From: Clostridia bacterium
GTDB taxonomy: Bacteria; Bacillota; Clostridia; Lachnospirales; Cellulosilyticaceae
DNA: 64,000 nucleotides
Assembly (NCBI GenBank): GCA_029239755.1
Contig: JARBUI010000018.1
Location: 16,763 to 80,762 of the forward strand
Reading direction: 5' to 3'
A program made the translations under genes and the position numbers. Under the pieces are notes generated by a model. The model ran no database searches and was not told where the DNA came from. It worked only from the letters and a program-made list of their open reading frames with translations. This document shows positions 27,752 to 36,880 of this stretch, piece after piece (position 1 is the stretch's first letter; each line of letters starts with the position of its first letter).

Positions 27752-27807
27752 TTGACAAATAGATCAGATGTGTTATTATTTAAAAATAAAAGCTGCGTAA
27801 ACGTTTA
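27752..27807 (+). promoter_or_regulatory. Promoter and operator of the TRAP operon
   Basis: TTGACA (27752-27757), a 16-base spacer and TATTAT (27774-27779) give a start near 27786. The operator TAAACGTTTA (27798-27807) lies about +12 to +21, a classic repression position. Confidence 0.7.
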
Positions 27808-27853
27808 AGTAAATGTAGCCTAAGTAAACTAATTAATTTCAGGGGGTAATGAA

Positions 27854-28912
27854 ATGAAGAAGAAATTATGGGCATTAGTATTGGCAGCAGTTACAGTTAG
27901 TTCTTTAGTTGGATGCGGTAAACCAGCTGAGGCTCCAACAGCTGCAGGTGAAACAAAAACTGAAGTAAAAGCAGAAGATAAAGGTGAACCTGTAAAAACA
28001 CAAACTTGGAGAATGGCATTTAATCAAACAGAAGAGCATCCTCAATATAGAGTCATGCAAGAATTTAGCGATAGCTTTAAAGAAAGAACTGGCGGCAGAT
28101 ACGAAATCAAATTGTTCCCTAATGAAACATTGGGAAATCAAAGAGAAACACTTGAACAAGTTCAAGCAGGTACTATTGAGATGTCTATCGTAAATAATAC
28201 TCATCCAGGTAGTGTATCTGACTACTTTAAAACTTTTGATATTCCATTCGTTTTTGATGATATAGACGGAGCAATTAAATTCATGTTAGAATCTCCAGTT
28301 ATGGAAGAAGTTAAGAAAGATACAGAGCAATTCGGTTTCAATATTGCAACTTATCTTCCAGCGGGTGTTAGAAGTATGTACACTGTAGATCAACCTATCA
28401 AAAGTGCTGCAGATATGAAGGCTCTTAAGATTAGAACAATGGAAAGTGATACATATGTAAAAATGATGACTTATTTAGGCGGAAATGCAACACCTATGGC
28501 AATGGGTGAGCTTTATACAGCTATTCAGTCAGGGGTTGTAGATGGTGCTGAAAACAATGAAATCACTTATGTAAACTCTAAGCATTATGAAGTTGCGCCA
28601 TATTGGTCTGAAACTAAGCACCTTATTGTTCCAGACTGGCTTATAATCAACCATGATACTTACGCAAGCTTATCAGAAGAAGACAGAGCCATTTTTGATG
28701 AAGAAGCGAAAATAGCTGTAGAAAAAGTTTCAAAACTTTGGAATGAAGATGTTGAAAAGTTAATGGCTACACTAGCTGACAAAAATGTTACTATTACAAA
28801 AGACGTTGATACTGAATCATTTAAACAAGCAGTTCTTCCATTACATGAAGAGTTAACTAGCAGTAACGAAAAAATTAAAAAGGTTTATGATGCTATTCAA
28901 GCTATGAAATAA
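27854..28912 (+). CDS. TRAP transporter solute-binding lipoprotein (DctP family)
   Basis: A 352-residue binding protein. The signal peptide ends in the lipobox SSLVGC (Cys about 21), with an acidic linker to about residue 50. The mature DctP fold shows FPNETLGNQRETLEQVQAGT, the conserved Arg segment ALKIRTMES that binds the substrate carboxylate, and VVDGAENN. It captures an organic acid outside the cell for the DctQM permease encoded next. Context (LacI regulator, KdgF-like cupin) suggests uronates. The start follows AGGGGGT. Confidence 0.9.
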   Translation: MKKKLWALVLAAVTVSSLVGCGKPAEAPTAAGETKTEVKAEDKGEPVKTQTWRMAFNQTEEHPQYRVMQEFSDSFKERTGGRYEIKLFPNETLGNQRETLEQVQAGTIEMSIVNNTHPGSVSDYFKTFDIPFVFDDIDGAIKFMLESPVMEEVKKDTEQFGFNIATYLPAGVRSMYTVDQPIKSAADMKALKIRTMESDTYVKMMTYLGGNATPMAMGELYTAIQSGVVDGAENNEITYVNSKHYEVAPYWSETKHLIVPDWLIINHDTYASLSEEDRAIFDEEAKIAVEKVSKLWNEDVEKLMATLADKNVTITKDVDTESFKQAVLPLHEELTSSNEKIKKVYDAIQAMK

Positions 28913-28958
28913 AGCTTAAGACTTATAAAGGCTTTAAGGCTATAGGAGGAAAAAACGG

Positions 28959-29435
28959 GTGCAAACTATTAGAAATAATTTAAATAAGGTGGCAATAAGT
29001 CTTAGCATAGCTGTAATGGGTATAATGGTTTTGCTGGTTACCTGGCAGGTTATTACAAGATATGTTTTTAATAATCCAAGTGCAGTTACAGAACAGTTAG
29101 CAAGATATATGTTTGTATGGTTAGTAGTTATTAATGCTGCTTATATATTTGGCAAAAGAGAACATATGAATATTGGATTTATTCTTGGTAAATGTTCGCC
29201 AAAGATGCAAATGATTCTTAGCATGATAAGTGAAATCGTTATTTTAGTATTTGTGCTAGCTGTATTAGTGGGTGGAGGTCTTCAAGCAGTGAAGCTAGGT
29301 ATGCCTCAAATGGATTCGGCACTGCCTGTAAAAATGGGAATTATCTATTTAGCATTACCTATTAGCGGCGTTCTTACTACAGCCTATACAATATGTAATA
29401 TGATAGACTTAATCAGAAAAACAGAGAAAGCTTAA
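28959..29435 (+). CDS. TRAP transporter small permease (DctQ family)
   Basis: A 158-residue protein with four membrane helices, the size of DctQ. The WLVVINAAYIFGKREHMNI segment is typical. The start is a GTG at 28959, eight bases after AGGAGGA. It partners DctM and the binding protein; uptake is driven by an ion gradient. Confidence 0.88.
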   Translation: MQTIRNNLNKVAISLSIAVMGIMVLLVTWQVITRYVFNNPSAVTEQLARYMFVWLVVINAAYIFGKREHMNIGFILGKCSPKMQMILSMISEIVILVFVLAVLVGGGLQAVKLGMPQMDSALPVKMGIIYLALPISGVLTTAYTICNMIDLIRKTEKA

Positions 29436-29495
29436 TTATTTATTGTAAAGACAAACTAAAAACTTATACACTTAATTACGATTGGGGTTGATGAT

Positions 29496-30800
29496 ATGGA
29501 CGCTGCACTAATGTGCGGGTTGATTATGCTTGTATTAATTACTATACTTTTGATTATTGGTACGCCAATCAGTATCAGTATAGGATTTGCTTCTACCATG
29601 GCTATGCTTGCTATTTTGCCAGTGGGAAAAGCTGTCTTAATGTCAAGCCAGAAAATGTTTGCAGGAACGAATTCTTTTTCGCTCCTTGCAATTCCATTTT
29701 TTATACTTGCAGGTATTATTATGAATAATGGAGGCATAGCAAGAAAGCTTGTAAACTGTGCTCAGCTTTTGGCAGGAAGGCTGCCAGGCTCAATGGCACA
29801 GACCAATATCGTTGCCAACATGCTTTTTGGAGCTATATCAGGTTCGGGTGCGGCGGCAGCAGCAGCTATAGGTGGTATTATGGGTCCTCTTGAAGAAGAG
29901 GAAGGCTATGACAAAAGTTATTATGCGGCAGTAAATGTGGCCTCGGCCCCTACGGGTATGATGATTCCGCCAAGTAATACGCTCATTGTATATTCTACTG
30001 TTGCAGGAACAGTTTCAATTAGTGCGTTATTTATGGCAGGCTATATACCGGGGATTCTTTGGGGTCTTGGTAATATGGTAGTTGCAGGGGTTATGGCAGC
30101 AAGACTTGGATATAAAGGGAAAACTAAAATCCCATTTAAACAGGGGTTAAAAGTATTTATAGATGCAGTACCAAGTTTGCTTCTAATCGTTATCGTTATC
30201 GGTGGCATTCTAAATGGTGTATTCACACCGACAGAAGGTTCTGCAATTGCAGTAGTGTATGCAGCAATTTTATCAATGATTTATAGAAGTATAAAATTAA
30301 AAGACATTCCTAGAATCTTATTAGAAGCTGCAAATATGACATCTATAATTATATTTATGATAGGTATTTCTACTATCATGTCCTATGTTATGGCTTATAC
30401 AGGAATTCCAACTATTATTGCAGATGCATTGTTAGGCATTACAACTAATAAGTACCTTATTTTAATGATTATGAATATATTCCTCCTCATACTTGGTACT
30501 TTCATGGATCCAACTCCAGCAATACTTATTTTTACACCCATCTTCTTACCTATAGTACAGAGTTTTGGTATGAGTCCAATACATTTTGGTCTTATGATGA
30601 CTTTTAACCTTTGTATTGGAGCTATTACTCCTCCAGTTGGAACTGTATTATTTACAGGATGCAGAGTTGCAAACACGAATATAGAGACAGTTATAGGAAA
30701 ATTACTGCCTTTCTTTGCAGTAACTATTCTAGTACTATTGTTAGTAACCTATATTCCAGCAATCAGCCTGACAATACCAGCATGGTTTGGTTTAATATAA
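29496..30800 (+). CDS. TRAP transporter large permease (DctM family)
   Basis: A 434-residue permease with about 12 hydrophobic segments. Family segments are SFSLLAIPFFILAGIIMN, ISGSGAAAAAAIGGIM, ASAPTGMMIPPSNTLIVYS, FTPTEGSAIAVVYA and ITPPVGTVLF. It forms the transport channel with DctQ. The ribosome site is weak (GGGGTTG), so translation may depend on upstream genes. Confidence 0.92.
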   Translation: MDAALMCGLIMLVLITILLIIGTPISISIGFASTMAMLAILPVGKAVLMSSQKMFAGTNSFSLLAIPFFILAGIIMNNGGIARKLVNCAQLLAGRLPGSMAQTNIVANMLFGAISGSGAAAAAAIGGIMGPLEEEEGYDKSYYAAVNVASAPTGMMIPPSNTLIVYSTVAGTVSISALFMAGYIPGILWGLGNMVVAGVMAARLGYKGKTKIPFKQGLKVFIDAVPSLLLIVIVIGGILNGVFTPTEGSAIAVVYAAILSMIYRSIKLKDIPRILLEAANMTSIIIFMIGISTIMSYVMAYTGIPTIIADALLGITTNKYLILMIMNIFLLILGTFMDPTPAILIFTPIFLPIVQSFGMSPIHFGLMMTFNLCIGAITPPVGTVLFTGCRVANTNIETVIGKLLPFFAVTILVLLLVTYIPAISLTIPAWFGLI

Positions 30801-30880
30801 TAAGAAGAAGCTTATCTTGTAAAGATCACAAGTAAAGAAGAGATAGTGCCCATAAGGGATGTTGCTGAAAGGAATAGAAG

Positions 30881-31207
30881 ATGTTTATTTTAGATGAAAA
30901 AGTTATAGCGACACATTTAGAAAATGGCGTTATACGTAAAATAAAAGGCTATATAGACGAGCTTATGGTAGTTGAGCTTAAATGGCAAAAGGGTATGGTA
31001 GGAGATATACATACACATCCTCACTGCCAATGTGGATATATTATTAAAGGGAGTTTTGAAGCTAATATGAATGGGGAAAAACAATTACTGAAAGCAGGGG
31101 ACTGTTTTTATGCTGCTCAAGATGTACCTCATGGTCTTGTATGTTTAGAAGATGACTCACTCATGATAGATATCTTTACACCTATGCGTGGAGATTTCAT
31201 CAAATAG
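30881..31207 (+). CDS. kdgF: KdgF-like cupin, unsaturated uronate linearisation
   Basis: A 108-residue single-domain cupin. The metal-binding motif HTHPHCQ (about 46-52) and the second cupin box VPHG (about 86-89) are present. The pattern GSFEANMNGEKQLLKAGDC and the ending FTPMRGDF match KdgF, which converts 4,5-unsaturated galacturonate or mannuronate to the linear ketone in pectin and alginate breakdown. It ends the TRAP operon and suggests the imported acid is an unsaturated uronate or short oligouronide. A generic cupin role cannot be excluded. Confidence 0.75.
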   Translation: MFILDEKVIATHLENGVIRKIKGYIDELMVVELKWQKGMVGDIHTHPHCQCGYIIKGSFEANMNGEKQLLKAGDCFYAAQDVPHGLVCLEDDSLMIDIFTPMRGDFIK

Positions 31208-31309
31208 CCCTAGAGCGTAAATGAATTCTAAAGATAATATTATAAGTAGGGAATGCTAACAGAGTGAAAATTGTTAGGAAGAAATATTTAAATTAAATAG
31301 ATTAAGCTT

Positions 31310-31345
31310 ATAGGGTATCTCATTGAGATACCCTATAATTTTTAT
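31310..31345. terminator. Terminator after kdgF
   Basis: ATAGGGTATCTC and GAGATACCCTAT form a perfect stem around ATT, followed by AATTTTT. Confidence 0.85.
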
Positions 31346-31367
31346 CCAACTTATTTCATTTTTTATT

Positions 31368-33041
31368 TTATCTTATATCCTGACGTGCAACCCTATTAGC
31401 TGCAGCCTTACCTGTATATAATGCCCCTTGCATCCACCCTGGTTTAGTCGAAACATGCTCGCCAGCAAAAAATACCTTGTTATCATATTCAGGCTGCAGC
31501 ATAGCATAAGAAAAGTTTACTTTTTGTCCTGGATTATTTACCGCAAAAGCTCCTCTTGCCCACTGTTCATCGTTCCAATGAACAGTTTTATGACTATTAA
31601 TAAGAGTATCTAAATATCCACCTGGAAGATCATGCACCTCTTCTACATTTCGTTTGATTAAATCAAAACGGCGGAGGGCATTTTGATTGCTTATTCTAAG
31701 TGCATCAGGTCCTAAATTATAGGAGGCTAGCAATACGCCCGGGGTATCGTATGTACAGTTTTCTGGACTTTCACATCGCAGGTGATCAGGGGGATAGACA
31801 ATAGATTGAATGGGTAGATCAGTAAAAGATATACCGCCATTCATTCTGCCATAATCCGCATTTTTCTCCCAAAAACGTTCCTTGCAGAAAAAGAGCGTTT
31901 TCTGAGCATCGATGTAGTTAAGTTCTTTGATTGCCTGCATTTTTTGATTGCTGAAAAATGGGGTTACTTCAACTTCTCTTAAAGTTGAAAATGGAATAGT
32001 GCATATGACATAATCAAAGGATTCTGTATTTTCACTGCCGTTGGAGTTGTTATAACGTAAAGTAACTCTATCTATATTTGAGGGATTTGAAATACCAGTT
32101 ACACTTTGCCCCAGCCTAATACTTACTTTGCCTAATAAATCAGGTGAAAGATTATATTCTGGAGGATTTTCGTTTAGGAGTGACTGATAGAAGGCTATAG
32201 GAAGACGAACCATTCCTCCTCTTATCCTATAAACATTGGCAAAATCGAGAGAATATGTGCCGCTCATAACTTCGTCGTGGCTAGCGTTTAATAGCGCACA
32301 TGTGAAGGGCTCCACTGCAGATAGGAGGTTTATGGCTTCTTGGCTTAGCCCAAGCATTTCCATAACTTGTCTAGTACTCATCTTAGTAATCCCAGCATAT
32401 TCATTCGAGTACTCAGGAAGGATTTTCAGTATTTCAGTTCGCATTTCAGGAGACAGTCTGTTTAATAGAGTATCAAGGGCATAATCTGTTAATTCTGGCC
32501 AAGACATTTCAGCCTCTGCTTCCGTTAAATCATATTGCGGATAAAGCTGCTCGGTGATATTTTGACCGCTGGGCTGCCTGCGAAGTCTAATTTGATGAGC
32601 ATAAATAATGTTGTTGGAAGCTGGTGCAGCAAGGGATTCTGTATTTAAATGGAATAAATTAATATAGTGCCAGGTCGTTTCATGAGAAACAGGTATTCTG
32701 AGAGCTCCAAATTCTCCGAAGTATTGCCTAGCTTCATCAAAGTACTCAGTGTATATCCTGCCGCCTAGTCGGTCGCCTTGAGCATCAAATAGAGTAATGT
32801 TTGCACCTAGTTTTCTAAGTTCATAGGCAGCAGATAAACCAGCCAGTCCACCGCCAATAATACCAATGGTAGTGTTTTTTAGTGAACCTGGGGAGGCGTA
32901 CTCAGTTATATCAGGTGGGGGGCTTAATAGTTCTAATATGTTTTCATAATCTTCAGGTCTACCTGCGCGGTTTAAGGAGTCACGTAATAACTGGTGTCTT
33001 TGTTCATCAGTAGGATTTGTAAAAAGATCTTGCCTGATCAT
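31368..33041 (-). CDS. Flavin-containing amine oxidase
   Basis: A 557-residue FAD oxidoreductase of the monoamine/L-amino-acid oxidase family. The Rossmann dinucleotide motif is IGIIGGGLAGLSAAYELRK (about 59-77), followed by the GG motif RLGGRI (about 91-96). The C-terminal FAD segment is FFAGEHVSTKPGWMQGALYTG. There is no signal peptide, so it is probably cytoplasmic. It would oxidise an amine or amino acid with O2, releasing peroxide and ammonia, which is notable in an apparent anaerobe. GGAAGG lies ten bases before the ATG. Substrate unknown. Confidence 0.85.
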   Translation of the reverse strand: MIRQDLFTNPTDEQRHQLLRDSLNRAGRPEDYENILELLSPPPDITEYASPGSLKNTTIGIIGGGLAGLSAAYELRKLGANITLFDAQGDRLGGRIYTEYFDEARQYFGEFGALRIPVSHETTWHYINLFHLNTESLAAPASNNIIYAHQIRLRRQPSGQNITEQLYPQYDLTEAEAEMSWPELTDYALDTLLNRLSPEMRTEILKILPEYSNEYAGITKMSTRQVMEMLGLSQEAINLLSAVEPFTCALLNASHDEVMSGTYSLDFANVYRIRGGMVRLPIAFYQSLLNENPPEYNLSPDLLGKVSIRLGQSVTGISNPSNIDRVTLRYNNSNGSENTESFDYVICTIPFSTLREVEVTPFFSNQKMQAIKELNYIDAQKTLFFCKERFWEKNADYGRMNGGISFTDLPIQSIVYPPDHLRCESPENCTYDTPGVLLASYNLGPDALRISNQNALRRFDLIKRNVEEVHDLPGGYLDTLINSHKTVHWNDEQWARGAFAVNNPGQKVNFSYAMLQPEYDNKVFFAGEHVSTKPGWMQGALYTGKAAANRVARQDIR

Positions 33042-33131
33042 AGGGGAGTTTCCTTCCTTGAATAATTTTATTACATTCTATGAGTGGGATTTATAAATAT
33101 ACGTATGAAAGTGGAGGCTTATCATCTGAAG

Positions 33132-33258
33132 TAGCTGATTAAGGGGCGCAGTAAAGGGGAGGAATGTATTTTGGCGCTCCACGCCTCCCACAGCCAAACT
33201 TAGGGTCGCACTAAAAGACATCCTCCCCCTTCCTGCTAATCACTCAGATACTTAGCTA
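33132..33258 (+). repeat. Recurrent structured element, copy A
   Basis: An outer stem pairs GCAG..AAGGGGAGGA..TGT (about 33149-33167) with ACATCCTCCCC..CTGC (about 33218-33235). Inside, TTTT pairs with AAAA and GCG with CGC. The loop carries GCTCCACGCC, then CCCACAGCCAA (33187-33197), then GGGTCGC. Two further copies at 60581 and 60924 share this loop but have different stem sequences. No reading frame is present. It could be a structured RNA or a palindromic mobile element. Confidence 0.65.
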
Positions 33259-33312
33259 GAAAAGAGAGGTGAAGAAGAAAATCGTTAAGAAATAAGGGTG
33301 CAGAGAATTAAT

Positions 33313-33345
33313 GAGGCACAATGATGTAGGTGCTCTTTTATTTTA
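33313..33345 (+). terminator. Terminator-like hairpin before the hsdM remnant
   Basis: GAG.CAC (33313-33319) pairs with GTGCTC (33330-33335), followed by TTTTATTTT. It is short. A wider inverted repeat, AGGGTGC near 33296 and GGCACCCT near 33382, encloses it. Confidence 0.4.
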
Positions 33346-33446
33346 AAGTTGTTTCAATATTGCACAAAGTTTCATCTGTGAAAGGCACCCTGAAAGTATT
33401 AAAATAGAAATAACAATAAAAAAATGTAACTTTGGAGGAACGGTAA

Positions 33447-33521
33447 ATGGCTGCAATTGGCTTTGAAGAAAAACTATGGGAAGCAGCAGATAAGCAGATA
33501 TTGGTTTATTCTTCAGCTTGA
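33447..33521 (+). pseudogene. Remnant of a type I restriction-modification hsdM gene
   Basis: A 24-codon frame, MAAIGFEEKLWEAADKQILV then YSSA and a stop, behind a good TTTGGAGGA ribosome site. The first 16 residues match the highly conserved start of HsdM methyltransferase subunits (family pattern GFEEKLWxAADKLR). The remaining ~480 residues are missing, and the stop overlaps the -35 box of the proS promoter. This looks like the 5' scar of a deleted restriction-modification locus. Confidence 0.65.
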
Positions 33522-33546
33522 CAATAGATTAGTATTTGATTATTCT
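33518..33546 (+). promoter_or_regulatory. Promoter of the proS T-box leader
   Basis: TTGACA (33518-33523), a 17-base spacer and TATTCT (33541-33546), with a start expected near 33553. Confidence 0.65.
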
Positions 33547-33552
33547 ATAATA

Positions 33553-33828
33553 AGAAATATAATAACCTATCAGCGATGAAGAGAAATCAATAAGGTTCAT
33601 AAGCTTTTAAGATTGAAAGAGAGGAAGTTCACCGGTTGAAAGGCTTCCATAAAAAGCAGACATTATTGTCCAAATCTCAGAGCACTGTATGAAATCATAA
33701 GTACAGCGGATTCTCCCGTTATAGAGACTTTAAGAAAATAGAGTAAGCTAAAGAAGCTATACTGTATTAATCAGGGTGGTACCGCCGATATTTTGGCCCC
33801 TATGTTACTAAGCATAGGGGCTTTATTA
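33553..33828 (+). ncRNA. T-box leader of proS
   Basis: A T-box riboswitch: a Stem I region with AGAGAGGAAG..CCGGTTGAAAGG (33637-33667 area), a plausible CCA (Pro) specifier at 33670-33672, the invariant antiterminator bulge GGGTGGTACCGCC near 33774-33786, and a terminator (GCCCCTATG with CATAGGGGC, 33796-33821) followed by T-rich sequence. Uncharged tRNA(Pro) would favour read-through into proS. Confidence 0.9.
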
Positions 33829-33887
33829 TATTTAAAAAGGCGGATGGCAGTGTTTATAATAAAATGTAAATAAATTAGGAGGCTATT

Positions 33888-35324
33888 ATGGCAGGAAAAC
33901 AAAAATTTGTATCAGAAATAACTGATATGGATCAAGACTTTGCGCAGTGGTATACAGATGTTGTTAAAAAGGCTGAACTTGTTGATTATGCAAGTGTAAG
34001 AGGATGTATGATTATCAAACCTTATGGTTATGCCATTTGGGAACTTATTCAGCAGCAGTTAGACAAACGTTTTAAAGATACAGGGCATGTTAATGTTTAT
34101 ATGCCAATGTTTATCCCAGAGAGCTTGCTTCAAAGAGAAAAAGATCACGTCGAAGGTTTTGCACCAGAAGTAGCATGGGTAACTCATGGGGGGAATGAAA
34201 AGCTTACAGAAAGACTTTGTGTAAGACCTACATCAGAGACCTTATTCTGTGATCACTATGCAAAAGAAATACAATCTCATAGAGATCTTCCAAAGCTTTA
34301 TAATCAGTGGTGTTCAGTAGTACGCTGGGAAAAAACAACCCGTCCATTTCTTCGTACTTTAGAGTTTTTATGGCAAGAGGGGCATACTGCTCATGCAACA
34401 GCAGAGGAAGCAGAAGAAGAAACAGTACGTATGCTCAATGTATACGCTGAGTTCTGTGAAAATGTCCTAGCTATTCCAGTTGTTAAAGGACAAAAAACAG
34501 AAAAAGAAAAATTTGCAGGAGCAAAAGCAACTTATACGATTGAGAGCTTAATGCATGATGGTAAGGCTCTTCAATCAGGCACCAGCCACAACTTTGGAGA
34601 CGGTTTTGCAAAAGCCTTTGGTATTCAGTATACAGATAAAAATAACCAACTGCAGCATGTACACCAGACATCATGGGGCATGACAACACGTCTTATTGGC
34701 GCACTTATCATGGTACATGGAGATAACAGTGGTCTTGTTGTGCCTCCGGCAGTAGCACCAGTTCAAGTTATGATTATTCCTGTTGCGCAGCATAAAGAAG
34801 GGGTACTTGATAAAGCTTATGAGCTTAAACAAAAATTATCTGGTATAGCAAGGGTAAAAGTAGATGACAGTGATAAGATGCCAGGCTGGAAGTTTAGTGA
34901 ACATGAAATGAAAGGGGTACCTGTTCGTTTAGAAATAGGTCCAAAAGATATTGAAGCTAATCAAGCGGTACTTGCAAGACGTGATACAGGAGAGAAAATC
35001 ATTGTATCTTTAGATAATATTGAAGAAGAAGTAGCAAATCTTATTGCAAAGATGCAAAAAGAAATGTTAGAAAAAGCAAGAGCTCACAGAGAGGCACACA
35101 CATACACTGCAGCAACCATGGAAGCGTTTGCGAAAACAGTAGAAGAGACACCTGGTTTTGTAAAAGCGATGTGGTGTGGAGACGAGGCCTGCGAAATAAA
35201 AATTAAAGAAGAAACAGGTGCAACATCTCGCTGTATGCCTTTTGAACAAGAACAAATAGCAGATACTTGCGTGTGCTGCGGTAAACCAGCTCAGTCAATG
35301 GTATATTGGGGCAGAGCATATTAG
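33888..35324 (+). CDS. proS: Prolyl-tRNA synthetase, archaeal/eukaryotic type (ProS type 3)
   Basis: A 478-residue class II ProRS of the short type 3 form, without the bacterial editing insertion. Motif 2 ([21 protein letters not shown]), [23 protein letters not shown] and motif 3 ([15 protein letters not shown]) are visible. The anticodon-binding domain (about 280-380) is followed by the C-terminal zinc domain with paired Cys (CGDEAC and CVCCGKPAQ). AGGAGG precedes the ATG. Controlled by the T-box upstream. Confidence 0.95.
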   Translation: MAGKQKFVSEITDMDQDFAQWYTDVVKKAELVDYASVRGCMIIKPYGYAIWELIQQQLDKRFKDTGHVNVYMPMFIPESLLQREKDHVEGFAPEVAWVTHGGNEKLTERLCVRPTSETLFCDHYAKEIQSHRDLPKLYNQWCSVVRWEKTTRPFLRTLEFLWQEGHTAHATAEEAEEETVRMLNVYAEFCENVLAIPVVKGQKTEKEKFAGAKATYTIESLMHDGKALQSGTSHNFGDGFAKAFGIQYTDKNNQLQHVHQTSWGMTTRLIGALIMVHGDNSGLVVPPAVAPVQVMIIPVAQHKEGVLDKAYELKQKLSGIARVKVDDSDKMPGWKFSEHEMKGVPVRLEIGPKDIEANQAVLARRDTGEKIIVSLDNIEEEVANLIAKMQKEMLEKARAHREAHTYTAATMEAFAKTVEETPGFVKAMWCGDEACEIKIKEETGATSRCMPFEQEQIADTCVCCGKPAQSMVYWGRAY

Positions 35325-35341
35325 GTTTTAAGAAATATAAC

Positions 35342-35390
35342 AGGCTGGCTTATCATAGAATTTTAGCTTCTATGGTAAGCCAGCCTTATT
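35342..35390. terminator. Bidirectional terminator after proS
   Basis: AGGCTGGCTTA.CATAGAA and TTCTATG.TAAGCCAGCCT form a long stem, followed by TATTT. Confidence 0.85.
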
Positions 35391-35423
35391 TCTTAGTTTT
35401 ATTTAAGTGTAGGAATATAGATA

Positions 35424-36443
35424 CTATTTATATTTAAAAAAATGATTAGCATGACGTGGTTTAGCAGGCGCTGCAAAAAAGTTCTGGGCAGCTAGATACC
35501 CTTGGCGGTATAAAAAGTCATAAGTTGAATCACCGGTCACTATATTAAAATCTGTAGAGGAGACATCTTTTGTCTCTATTTGAATGCTGCGTGCCATATC
35601 TTCAGGATTATTAAGGTAGACCTCGAGCTGGGCATCAAGTGTGCAGGCTAAAACATTAGTAATAAAGTCAACTAAGTTATTAATAGGCTGAGGGCTGCGG
35701 TCACTTTTAAACATGCCTCCCAGCGTTTTTTCAGGAGGATCTTCTTTATCAAAAAGGTTAATAGGATAGTTATACATCACTGCCCCATCTGAAAAGAAAT
35801 TTGTTACATCAGATTCTCTTTCTGTACGGAATGAAGTTTTAACAGATTCAAAAAAAAGAGGAATAGACATAGAAATTCTAACAGCTTCAGCTACTTCCAT
35901 ATCAGGAGTATTTTCATAACAGAAAACACGGGAAATACGATTTGAGATATCTGTTCCTACTACATATAGATCCCGGAAGGGATGGTTATGTTTGTGAAGA
36001 GAATCATCTTTAAAATCTGCGAAAGTATAGGGAGGGAGCTTTTTGCTCCAGTCAAACTGAGAGGCTATTTGCTCTTTTATCCAGGTGTAGCAGTACTCTG
36101 ATGAATACCACCCATATTGTGTAATAAGCCTATAAACACAATCAATATCTCCAAAAAGCTTATTAAGGCTCACTTTTATAGCTGCTGGTATAATTTTAGG
36201 GCCAAGCAGTTCCCCTCTGCCTAAAAATTTATTATACTCCAGAGAGTTTACAATAGCGACAGTGTCCTTAAAGGAAAGATTAAAGCTAATAATACAAGCG
36301 GTTATAGCACCAGCAGAGGTACCCGCCACTCTTGTTATGCTCTCTAATAGATCATTATGGTATAAGTAATCGAGCATACCAAGATAAGCTATCCCCCAAA
36401 CACCGCCTCCTTCAAACACCATATTTTTAAAAGTGTTTTTCAA
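35424..36443 (-). CDS. Patatin-like phospholipase
   Basis: A 339-residue patatin-family acyl hydrolase, probably cytoplasmic. The oxyanion motif FEGGGVWGIAYLG (about 9-21), the nucleophile elbow AGTSAGAITA (Ser about 43) and the DGA(V) catalytic Asp segment (SDGAVMYNYP) are all present, so it should be active. The start is probably a TTG at 36443, eight bases from GAGG; a GTG at 36452 overlaps that site. The lipid substrate is unknown. The gene stands alone between a terminator and hxlR. Confidence 0.82.
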   Translation of the reverse strand: MKNTFKNMVFEGGGVWGIAYLGMLDYLYHNDLLESITRVAGTSAGAITACIISFNLSFKDTVAIVNSLEYNKFLGRGELLGPKIIPAAIKVSLNKLFGDIDCVYRLITQYGWYSSEYCYTWIKEQIASQFDWSKKLPPYTFADFKDDSLHKHNHPFRDLYVVGTDISNRISRVFCYENTPDMEVAEAVRISMSIPLFFESVKTSFRTERESDVTNFFSDGAVMYNYPINLFDKEDPPEKTLGGMFKSDRSPQPINNLVDFITNVLACTLDAQLEVYLNNPEDMARSIQIETKDVSSTDFNIVTGDSTYDFLYRQGYLAAQNFFAAPAKPRHANHFFKYK

Positions 36444-36528
36444 TGAAACCACCTCATTACTTAAATCTAGTTTAATATATTCGCAGATAAAAATAATTAT
36501 TCGATGGTATTTAAGCCTTTCTTAATCA

Positions 36529-36864
36529 TCACTCTCTGATAAATTTTAAATAGTCGATGCCCCATTCATACATCTTATCTATAACGGGTAAAAACTGCTC
36601 ACCCATATCTGTAAGAGAATATTCAACTTTTGGAGGGACAACTTTGTAAACTTCTCTATGGACAAGGCCGTCTTGTTCAAGCTCTCTAAGCTGCTGAGTC
36701 AAATAACCTTGTCTTATATCAGGCAGCATACGATGCAGCTCATTAAATCGTTTTACACCATCTTTCAAGATGAAGAGGATCATAAGTTTCCACTTGCCTT
36801 GTATAACATTTTGAGTAATACCTACAGGACACTTAATATCAAATAATTCCTTTCTAAACGCCAT
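36529..36864 (-). CDS. HxlR family transcriptional regulator
   Basis: A 111-residue winged-helix protein. The conserved N-terminal CPVG Cys (about residue 10), [21 protein letters not shown] and [19 protein letters not shown] are typical of HxlR/YodB/HypR proteins, several of which sense electrophiles or oxidants through that Cys. The ATG at 36864 is eight bases from AAGGAGG. A 40-base double palindrome just upstream is its likely operator, shared with the divergent FMN-protein gene. Confidence 0.9.
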   Translation of the reverse strand: MAFRKELFDIKCPVGITQNVIQGKWKLMILFILKDGVKRFNELHRMLPDIRQGYLTQQLRELEQDGLVHREVYKVVPPKVEYSLTDMGEQFLPVIDKMYEWGIDYLKFIRE

Positions 36865-36880
36865 ATAAATCCTCCTTAAT

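Noticed and set aside
33590..33790. Possible tRNA-like folding in the proS leader
   Set aside because: The GGGTGGTACCGCC box and terminator identify it as a T-box; there is no acceptor stem or T-arm.
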